DNA from: Candidatus Thalassarchaeaceae archaeon
Lineage (GTDB): Archaea; Thermoplasmatota; Poseidoniia; Poseidoniales; Thalassarchaeaceae
DNA length: 6,610 nt
Assembly: GCA_013330385.1 (NCBI GenBank)
Contig: DUIL01000011.1
Coordinates: 4,857 to 11,466 of the forward strand
Reading direction: 5' to 3'
Shown: in pieces, positions 1 through 4,901 of the stretch
How positions within the stretch are numbered: the stretch's first letter is position 1
How the letters are laid out: each line of letters opens with the position of its first letter
Program-made: the position numbers and the translations under genes
Notes under the pieces: generated by a model
The model's database searches: none
The model's input: the letters and a program-made list of their open reading frames with translations, nothing else
Told to the model about the DNA's origin: nothing

Positions 1-480
1 CGCAGATTATTCGAAAAAATTATTCTCGAAGGAGCTCAAGCCGGATTATCATGGATTCAAATTCTTCGTAGAAGGGAAAATTACCGAGTAGCCTTCGATG
101 GGTTTGATCCTAGTATAATTGCCAATTATGATGAAGAAGATATTGAAAGGCTTGTTGAGGATACTGGAATCATTCGAAATCGGGCCAAAATCAAGTCTGC
201 AATCAATAATGCTCGCACGTTTATCGAGCACTTCGGAACCGATGAGGATGCCTTTGCTACTTTCCTCTGGTCCTTCGTTGATGGTGAGCCTGTCGTCAAT
301 CACAGAGAAAGATGGGGGGATGTCGACGTTACTACTGATTCAAGCATTCAGATGAGTAAGGAACTCAAGAAACTCGGTTTCACATTCATTGGGCCGACTA
401 CTTGCTATGCAATGATGCAGGCTGCTGGAATGGTGGACGATCACCTAATTACCTGCTTTAGACATACAAAAAATCGTTAA
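1..480 (+). CDS. tag: DNA-3-methyladenine glycosylase I (Tag), 3' part, 5' end off window
   Basis: The plus frame is open from base 1 to a TAA at 478-480 and gives 159 residues. They read like the Tag/AlkA-I family: the LEGAQAGLSW block at visible residues 9-18, RENYR and FDGFDP after it, GIIRNRAKI, a FVDG..VN block, GF.F.GPT.CYA and MVDDHLITCF. The Glu10/Trp18 pair has the same 8-residue spacing as Glu38/Trp46 of E. coli Tag, the base-recognition residues, so about 28 N-terminal residues lie outside. His148 and Cys152 match the C-terminal zinc ligands of the family; the N-terminal ligands are not visible. The enzyme removes 3-methyladenine from alkylated DNA in base excision repair. Tag is mainly bacterial, so an archaeal copy suggests old transfer (inference). 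It converges on trmJ with 7 nt between stops. Confidence 0.93.
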   Translation, partial: RRLFEKIILEGAQAGLSWIQILRRRENYRVAFDGFDPSIIANYDEEDIERLVEDTGIIRNRAKIKSAINNARTFIEHFGTDEDAFATFLWSFVDGEPVVNHRERWGDVDVTTDSSIQMSKELKKLGFTFIGPTTCYAMMQAAGMVDDHLITCFRHTKNR

Positions 481-487
481 TTGAATG

Positions 488-1240
488 TTATTCTTTCTCA
501 AAAGCATCGGCAGAAGCCGTGATCAAACCTAGTAATCTGTGAATTTCATCATCCTTCGGCAATCCTCTCATTATCACTCTGACTAGAGTTTCCTCAATCC
601 CTTCCCTTCTGTGTTCTTTAGTTGGCATTGTAGCAACAAGTCTAGAGATTTCAAGTCTTAATCTTTGCCTAAGTTCAGGATCTAGTAATCTTTCACCTGT
701 ACCTGATGGTGTATCTAAATTTGAATTAACAAACCAAGAAAAACAGATTATTGCTACAGCATGGCTTAGATTTAGTATTGGATAACCCTCCCATGTTGGT
801 ATAGTCACTAATAGATCGCATAATCGTAATTGTTCATTCAATAATCCCTTTCCTTCGGGACCGAAAACTAAAGCTACTCGCCCCTCAACATCAGAAAGTT
901 GGTTTGGCAACTCATCAGGAAGGAGAAAATGCCTCATCACTGTCTTGTCGCCGTCTTCCCTCTTACCAGAAGTTCCAACAATTATTGAACAGTCAGAAAT
1001 AGCTTCTTCCATAGTTTTGTGAACTGTAGCATTTTCAATAACCGATTGAGCATTCTTGGCCCTTTTTCGGACTTCGTCGGACCATTCACTAGTTCGGCCG
1101 ACAACCCTTAGGTCGGTGATTCCGAAATTTAACATAGAACGGGCAACAGCACCAATGTTGCCATCGTGCATTGGTTTGACTAGGACAATACAAACACGGT
1201 CTTGATAATCAGGTAGAGGAATCTCTGCTCGTCCACCCAT
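488..1240 (-). CDS. trmJ: TrmJ-type tRNA/rRNA 2'-O-methyltransferase (SPOUT family)
   Basis: This 250-residue protein carries the three knot motifs of the SpoU/TrmJ branch of SPOUT methyltransferases. Motif 1 is around residues 21-36 (VKPMHDGNIGAVAR, with Asn28 and the catalytic-type Arg34), motif 2 at 124-133 (VFGPEGKGLL), and motif 3 at 147-164 (IPTWEGYPILNLSHAVAI). A helical C-terminal region of about 75 residues fits the TrmJ dimer/tRNA-binding tail. Family members use S-adenosylmethionine to methylate the 2'-OH of tRNA position 32; archaeal TrmJ is reported to prefer C32. An ATG at 1240 is preferred over a GTG at 1249, because the ribosome binding site AAGGTG lies 8 nt before the ATG but overlaps the GTG. 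Motif 3 has Ile where SLN with Ser is usual. It is last in the ribosomal protein operon, 47 nt after S17e, so it is probably cotranscribed. Target identity is inferred. Confidence 0.9.
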   Translation of the reverse strand: MGGRAEIPLPDYQDRVCIVLVKPMHDGNIGAVARSMLNFGITDLRVVGRTSEWSDEVRKRAKNAQSVIENATVHKTMEEAISDCSIIVGTSGKREDGDKTVMRHFLLPDELPNQLSDVEGRVALVFGPEGKGLLNEQLRLCDLLVTIPTWEGYPILNLSHAVAIICFSWFVNSNLDTPSGTGERLLDPELRQRLRLEISRLVATMPTKEHRREGIEETLVRVIMRGLPKDDEIHRLLGLITASADAFEKE

Positions 1241-1248
1241 TTCAACCA

Positions 1249-1254
1249 CACCTT
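1249..1254 (-). promoter_or_regulatory. Ribosome binding site deciding the trmJ start
   Basis: On the minus strand AAGGTG is followed by an 8-nt spacer and ATG at 1240. The upstream in-frame GTG (1249-1247) begins inside this element, so it cannot use it. The same AAGGTG/GAGGTG type precedes the other genes of this operon. Confidence 0.6.
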
Positions 1255-1287
1255 GGGAATAGGTTGGTGCTGATTAGGTCAGCGGAA

Positions 1288-1479
1288 TCAATCAGTGCGG
1301 CGTTGGATATAGCGTGTGATGTATCCAGCAATCCAGTTTCGCATCCTCTTGTTGTCAGCATCTGTGTATTCAGTTACAAGATGCTTGTTTGTTTCGAAAT
1401 CAGCAGTGAATTTGTCTGGATAAATTTCCAGAAGACGAAGAGCTCTTGTTTTGATGAATGAAGGTCTAATATTTCCCAC
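1288..1479 (-). CDS. rps17e: 30S ribosomal protein S17e
   Basis: The 63-residue product matches archaeal S17e over its whole length: MGNIRPSFIK at the start, then PDKFTADFETNKHLV and the C-terminal IAGYITRYIQ helix. S17e is a small, basic 30S subunit protein shared by archaea and eukaryotes and absent from bacteria; archaeal forms are about this size. The start codon is GTG (1479-1477), supported by GAGGAG 5 nt upstream and by the conserved MGNIR beginning. It lies only 2 nt after the L31e stop, so the two are almost certainly cotranscribed and translationally coupled. S17e is not a usual member of the S19e-L39e-L31e cluster of archaea as I know it, so its position here is a lineage-specific arrangement (inference). 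Confidence 0.95.
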   Translation of the reverse strand: MGNIRPSFIKTRALRLLEIYPDKFTADFETNKHLVTEYTDADNKRMRNWIAGYITRYIQRRTD

Positions 1480-1481
1480 GA

Positions 1482-1745
1482 TTACTCCTCCGCTAATTTT
1501 ACTTCAAGAGGGAAGCCCTCTTCACGAGTGCAAACAATTCTAATTTTACGAGGAGGTTTTTGCATACCTCTTGACCAAATTACCTCATTAACTGCTTGAT
1601 CAATCCAGATTTCTTCATCCTCTTGGATTTTCATGTGTTGAGCAACGTGCCGCTTTATCTCAGCCATGGCGCGATTAGCACGCTTTGTTCGAGGAACATT
1701 CCATGCAGCACGAAGTGGTATTGTCATCTCCTTTACTTCAGTCAT
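1482..1745 (-). CDS. rpl31e: 50S ribosomal protein L31e
   Basis: The 87-residue protein matches L31e: an N-terminal strand ending in TIPLRAAWNVPRTKRANRAMAEIKRHVAQHM, where the basic helix binds 23S rRNA, then EIWIDQAVNEVIWSRGMQKPPRKIRI and a short acidic tail. L31e sits near the peptide exit tunnel of the large subunit and helps form the docking site for nascent-chain factors. The ATG at 1745 is chosen over an in-frame GTG at 1754 because GAGGTGA lies 5 nt before the ATG and the GTG is inside that site and inside the upstream L39e gene. It follows L39e by 5 nt. L39e-L31e adjacency is a classic archaeal pairing, and both proteins line or surround the exit tunnel. Confidence 0.96.
   Translation of the reverse strand: MTEVKEMTIPLRAAWNVPRTKRANRAMAEIKRHVAQHMKIQEDEEIWIDQAVNEVIWSRGMQKPPRKIRIVCTREEGFPLEVKLAEE
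1485..1490 (-). promoter_or_regulatory. Ribosome binding site for the GTG start of S17e
   Basis: GAGGAG on the minus strand encodes the last two Glu codons of L31e, is followed directly by its TAA stop, and lies 5 nt before the GTG of S17e. Termination of L31e thus places the ribosome at the next start, which suggests coupling. It supports GTG as the genuine start. Confidence 0.75.
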
Positions 1746-1750
1746 GCTAT

Positions 1751-1757
1751 TCACCTC
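1751..1757 (-). promoter_or_regulatory. Ribosome binding site of L31e overlapping the L39e stop
   Basis: GAGGTGA on the minus strand contains the TGA stop of L39e (1753-1751) and stands 5 nt before the L31e ATG at 1745. A stop codon inside the next gene's ribosome binding site implies translational coupling. Confidence 0.75.
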
Positions 1758-1906
1758 TGTAGTTTAGAGCGCCTCCAATGGTGACGCTTAGGATGAGATA
1801 CCGTATTCCTATTAGTGCGAAGCATGACCCAAACAGGGACTCTGCGGTTCTGTTTAGTAGCCTTAATGAGGCGTTGTTTCTTAGCAAATGGTTTGTGTCG
1901 TGCCAT
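1751..1906 (-). CDS. rpl39e: 50S ribosomal protein L39e
   Basis: A 51-codon reading frame starts ATG at 1906 and ends TGA at 1753-1751. It is too short for many gene callers, but its product is plainly L39e. It begins MARHKPFAKKQRL, continues with IKATKQNRRVPVWVMLRT and ends in the family's NTVSHPKRHHWRRSKLQR type C-terminus (residues 34-51). Fifty-one residues is the normal length. L39e is one of the smallest ribosomal proteins, strongly basic, and threads into the wall of the nascent-peptide exit tunnel where bacterial L23 has its loop. GAGGTGG lies 4 nt before the ATG. The gap to S19e is 9 nt and to L31e 5 nt, so all are in one operon. Overlapping longer frames on both strands are not coding. 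Confidence 0.96.
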   Translation of the reverse strand: MARHKPFAKKQRLIKATKQNRRVPVWVMLRTNRNTVSHPKRHHWRRSKLQR

Positions 1907-1910
1907 TTTT

Positions 1911-1917
1911 CCACCTC
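1911..1917 (-). promoter_or_regulatory. Ribosome binding site of L39e overlapping the S19e stop
   Basis: GAGGTGG on the minus strand overlaps the TGA stop of S19e (1918-1916) by two bases and stands 4 nt before the L39e ATG. This fixes the start of the very short L39e gene and again suggests translational coupling. Confidence 0.75.
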
Positions 1918-2383
1918 AGTAACGAGCCAATCCCGGATACTTTTCTTCAGCAGCACCACGAACTGAGTGAGCAACATCATCTAGTAACGCCTGCCCAGTG
2001 GGTGTGATTATTTTGCCGAGATTTACTTCACGGATATTAGTTGAACTAGCTATGAGACCTGCGGCTGTTAATTGTTGAAGGATAGTTCGAGCAATCTTTC
2101 GAGAACCTGCAACAGCCCTGTTCGGCTTGACCCCACGATCTTTTGGTCCACCGAATTCTTGAGCCATGTGATTGGCCCCTATTGGCCCCTTCAGTGCCAC
2201 CTTACGGAGTACTGCTGCGGACCTGATGTGCCACCAATTCTTTTGGTCAGGAGTTCGTTCTCTGTGCGTTCCTGTTTTGGCAAACTCGGCCCAATCTGGA
2301 GAATTTATCTCGGCGTTACTCTCCAGTCTTTGAGAGAGTTCTTCGATCAATAGATCGGCTGGGACATCATGGTATGTGGTCAT
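1916..2383 (-). CDS. rps19e: 30S ribosomal protein S19e
   Basis: The 155-residue product fits archaeal S19e in length and sequence. It opens TTYHDVPADLLIEELSQRL, continues with PDWAEFAKTGTHRERTPDQ and WWHIRSAAVLRKVALKGPIG, then a GG-K-RG segment, and a winged-helix-like end (ARTILQQLTAAGLI, then ITPTGQALLDDVA). S19e is a 30S head protein specific to archaea and eukaryotes and is needed for small-subunit maturation in yeast. The ATG at 2383 has AAGGTGA 4 nt upstream and a TATA element about 40 nt upstream, so it is the first gene of the operon S19e-L39e-L31e-S17e-trmJ. In many archaea a PDCD5-type DNA-binding protein lies between S19e and L39e; here nothing does, and only 9 nt separate them. 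Confidence 0.96.
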   Translation of the reverse strand: MTTYHDVPADLLIEELSQRLESNAEINSPDWAEFAKTGTHRERTPDQKNWWHIRSAAVLRKVALKGPIGANHMAQEFGGPKDRGVKPNRAVAGSRKIARTILQQLTAAGLIASSTNIREVNLGKIITPTGQALLDDVAHSVRGAAEEKYPGLARY

Positions 2384-2387
2384 AGAG

Positions 2388-2427
2388 TCACCTTGTAGCG
2401 ACTGGGCGACCTTGGGGCCGTATATAA
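2388..2427 (-). promoter_or_regulatory. Promoter and ribosome binding site of the S19e operon
   Basis: On the minus strand TTATATA (2427-2421) resembles an archaeal TATA box. The expected transcription start, about 25 nt downstream, falls near 2399-2396, giving a leader of about 13-16 nt. That leader holds AAGGTGA (2394-2388), 4 nt before the ATG at 2383. No convincing purine-rich BRE is seen just upstream. TATATA is self-complementary, so it could also serve the divergent gene, with a leader of about 55 nt; that is speculative. The rest of this 121-nt intergenic stretch holds only short GGGCC-type motifs. Confidence 0.6.
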
Positions 2428-2504
2428 CCGTGATGACTTGGTACGGATAGCATCGCTATCCAGCAACGCATTCTCATGGGCCCCACATAGAGTTCAAACC
2501 AATA

Positions 2505-3320
2505 ATGCTAGTGGGCCGGCCGATGAAAAAGTCGCTTTCGCGGAACCCGAACATGCTTCGGACCATGATTGGAATGGGTCTTGTATTGATTCTAGTGCTT
2601 GCATTTGCAGTACACAAGAATACAATGAATTCGGAATACTACCGCTATGAGACCTCTAATTCACCCAATTCATTAGATTTAGAACAAATTGATGAGAACC
2701 TTTCAACATGGATTGTTACGACTGATTCTGCGATAACATGGGTCAATGTCACTGTTATTAACGCCCCTGTAAATTCTGAAATTCAAGTGACATCAACTAG
2801 TTCTTTATGGTACTATTCTGAATTATTAGGCGTTGATGGAGATGAAGCGTTCAATTGTAAGGAGTTTGATTCAATTTCTGAATCATGTCAAGAAGCCTAC
2901 ACACACTCACAAATAATTGATGAGGAAGTTGAGAATATGCACGGAAGAGTTTCTCTAACTTTACCAATAGAAGGAGTAGGTTACGTACAAGCAGAAGATG
3001 CAGAGACAGCGGCTGCTGAAGCGCAGGCACTTATTATTGAAGAAACTGTGTTAACTACCTGGGAAATATCCTTGGTTGAAGATGAGGAAGTAATATCTTC
3101 AGAAGGTATCGAAGTATCGATGATTATAGTGGAGCACGAATACATAGGAGTGACTGAATTTGAATTGGATCCGATTCAAGAAACGCTTTACAGCCTAGCT
3201 ACATTAATTGGTTGCTTCGGATTATTGATTTTTGTTCCGATGATTGCTTATTTTGCAGGAGTATGGAAAGAAAGATTGGAAGAAGAAGAAAGAGAAGAAG
3301 AGCCGGCTCCTGAGTATTAA
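2505..3320 (+). CDS. Unrecognised two-helix membrane protein with acidic tail
   Basis: I do not recognise a family for this 271-residue protein. A hydrophobic segment at about residues 21-36 follows a short basic N-terminus (KKSLSRN, R19), typical of an uncleaved signal anchor. Residues 37-226 form a polar, mostly acidic and beta-rich exterior domain with two Cys (118 and 128) that could form a disulfide and two N-X-S/T sequons (Asn65, Asn81). A second hydrophobic helix at about 228-252 is followed by a highly charged tail (KERLEEEEREEEPAPEY), so both ends should be cytoplasmic. ATG 2505 gives the longest form; ATG 2523 (MKKS...) and 2553 are possible, and none has a clear ribosome binding site. 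The steady codon pattern and the membrane topology support a real gene. It lies 65 nt before the TPR gene on the same strand; function is unknown. Confidence 0.85.
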   Translation: MLVGRPMKKSLSRNPNMLRTMIGMGLVLILVLAFAVHKNTMNSEYYRYETSNSPNSLDLEQIDENLSTWIVTTDSAITWVNVTVINAPVNSEIQVTSTSSLWYYSELLGVDGDEAFNCKEFDSISESCQEAYTHSQIIDEEVENMHGRVSLTLPIEGVGYVQAEDAETAAAEAQALIIEETVLTTWEISLVEDEEVISSEGIEVSMIIVEHEYIGVTEFELDPIQETLYSLATLIGCFGLLIFVPMIAYFAGVWKERLEEEEREEEPAPEY

Positions 3321-3348
3321 TTGATGTTTTAATCTCAAACAGTGATTA

Positions 3349-3364
3349 CGAAATCTTATCCATA
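3349..3364 (+). promoter_or_regulatory. Candidate BRE/TATA promoter for a leaderless TPR mRNA
   Basis: CGAAATC followed by TTATCCATA looks like an archaeal BRE plus a degenerate TATA box. The box centre is about 26-27 nt before the ATG at 3386, the spacing expected if transcription starts at the start codon. No Shine-Dalgarno sequence precedes that ATG, which fits a leaderless transcript. This is pattern matching only. Confidence 0.45.
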
Positions 3365-3385
3365 CTATAGTCGCGCGTCGATAAC

Positions 3386-4900
3386 ATGAATGGTGATTTG
3401 CCGACTCTTGCCGAGGCGAATCAACTCGTAAGAATGGATAGATTCACAGAAGCAAGAGACGCCTATAGGATTATTCTTGAAAAGGACCCGAATAATTCGG
3501 CTGCTTGGTACGGCTTAGGTGTTGTATTGAATTATCTGAAAGATTCTCAACAGGCTATTGATTCATTCGAGGCTTCATTTGAATTGAATCAATATCACGC
3601 ACCGACTGCTGCTAATTTGGCAATATTGTACTCTGAAACTGACGCCGAGGCTGCATCTAAATTTGCAGTTATCGCCTTAGACCTCGGATTAGAAAATGAG
3701 CAAATAAGAGACTTGATTATCCCTATCCCAGAAGTTCAACAAGAACCACCTCTCCTTTCGGCTGACATCGTCGAGGATGTTGATGCGTATGTTGAACCGG
3801 ATGTGGCAACTAAGGCCCTCGCGCTTATTGAGGAAAATAAGTATGAAGATGCGTTGGAGTTATTATCTCCATTATTAGAAAATGAACATCAAAATTCAGC
3901 TGAGTTATGGACCCTGTGTTCACTATGCTTATTGCGTCTTGGATTCGTCTCGGACGCCATGAATTCAGTCAATTATTCACTTACAATACAACCTGAAGAG
4001 AAAAACGCCATTGACTTACTGAGAGAAATAGAATCGCAATTAGATACTGTAGATACAGTAGAAACAGTAACCGACCCGCTTGAGGATGAAGAACAAGAAG
4101 ATAATGATGTGTTAACTCAAGAAGATGAGAATTTTATTGAAGATGATACTAATGAAATCGCTTTAGAAGATTCGTACGTAGTTCTAGTTAAAAATGCGCA
4201 AAAAAATTCCGAAACGGGGCGACATGCTGCTGCTGTACAACTCTGGAAAAGAATACTAGAAGAATATGGCTCGACTTCTGAAGCATGGAATGGTATGGCT
4301 GACGCATTAGAAGCAGCAGGGCATATCGAGAAGGGGAAACAGTGTCGGAAAAAGGCTGATGAATTACAAAGTGGTTCAACAACAACATCAGATAATTCTT
4401 ACGAAGAAGTTGATCTTATTGCTGCGGCGGAAGATGCCAAAAAGAGAATGTCTAATGATGCAATAATTGAAAACACTAATGTCAATGTCTCTATAGAATG
4501 GTATAACAAAGGATTGACGCTACTTGGTGAAAACAAAAGTCTTGAATCACTGAATTGCTTTGAAAAAGCAATCTCTACAACTCCAAGAACTGAGGTTGAA
4601 CTGAGAGTAAGATCTCACAATGGATGCGGCCATGCATTACACCAATTAGGAAGATTCGCTGAAAGTATTCAATCATACCATCAGGCAATCTCATTGTCTC
4701 CCCAACTAGTTAGTGGAAAAACATTGTACAACATGGGGTCATCATATGCTGCGTTAGAGCACTTTCAAGATGCAATACGTTGTTTTGAACAGGCTCTCGA
4801 AAGGAATTTGGACTCTGAAGAAGAAGCACTTTGTAAAACCCAGATAAATAGATGCAATTTACTACTAAAGGAAATTATCCGTAATGAACGCGGAAGTTAG
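3386..4900 (+). CDS. Tetratricopeptide-repeat protein
   Basis: This 504-residue soluble protein consists of TPR-like helix pairs in three blocks. The first covers about residues 5-102 (three repeats, e.g. FTEARDAYRIILEKDPNN then AWYGLGVVL and QQAIDSFEASFELN). The second is about 141-204, and after an acidic linker (219-262, rich in Asp/Glu) further repeats run 264-328. A spacer of about 40 residues precedes a well-formed C-terminal array at 369-475 (NGCGHALHQLGRFAESIQSY, YNMGSSYAALEHFQDAIRCF). No signal peptide, membrane helix or catalytic domain is seen, so it is probably a cytoplasmic scaffold or adaptor for protein-protein contacts. Its partners are unknown. The ATG at 3386 lacks a ribosome binding site and may be leaderless. 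The gene converges on the formate dehydrogenase with 1 nt between stops. TPR similarity gives no specific function. Confidence 0.9.
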   Translation: MNGDLPTLAEANQLVRMDRFTEARDAYRIILEKDPNNSAAWYGLGVVLNYLKDSQQAIDSFEASFELNQYHAPTAANLAILYSETDAEAASKFAVIALDLGLENEQIRDLIIPIPEVQQEPPLLSADIVEDVDAYVEPDVATKALALIEENKYEDALELLSPLLENEHQNSAELWTLCSLCLLRLGFVSDAMNSVNYSLTIQPEEKNAIDLLREIESQLDTVDTVETVTDPLEDEEQEDNDVLTQEDENFIEDDTNEIALEDSYVVLVKNAQKNSETGRHAAAVQLWKRILEEYGSTSEAWNGMADALEAAGHIEKGKQCRKKADELQSGSTTTSDNSYEEVDLIAAAEDAKKRMSNDAIIENTNVNVSIEWYNKGLTLLGENKSLESLNCFEKAISTTPRTEVELRVRSHNGCGHALHQLGRFAESIQSYHQAISLSPQLVSGKTLYNMGSSYAALEHFQDAIRCFEQALERNLDSEEEALCKTQINRCNLLLKEIIRNERGS

Positions 4901-4901
4901 T

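Noticed and set aside
49..355. Open frames on both strands inside the tag gene
   Set aside because: They are out of frame with the clear Tag sequence and their products have no recognisable motif.
1269..1283. Small inverted repeat GCTGA-TTAGG-TCAGC between S17e and trmJ
   Set aside because: A 5-bp stem with no T tract is expected by chance and is too weak to call a terminator or attenuator.
1747..1980. 77-codon minus-strand frame across L39e and the S19e end
   Set aside because: It overlaps two certain ribosomal genes in another frame; L39e explains the coding signal.
2438..2650. Plus-strand frame of 70 codons before and into the membrane protein
   Set aside because: It overlaps the membrane protein in another frame, lacks a ribosome binding site and shows no domain.
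4188..4388. Minus-strand frame antisense to the TPR gene
   Set aside because: It arises from the codon pattern of the TPR gene and has no independent support.
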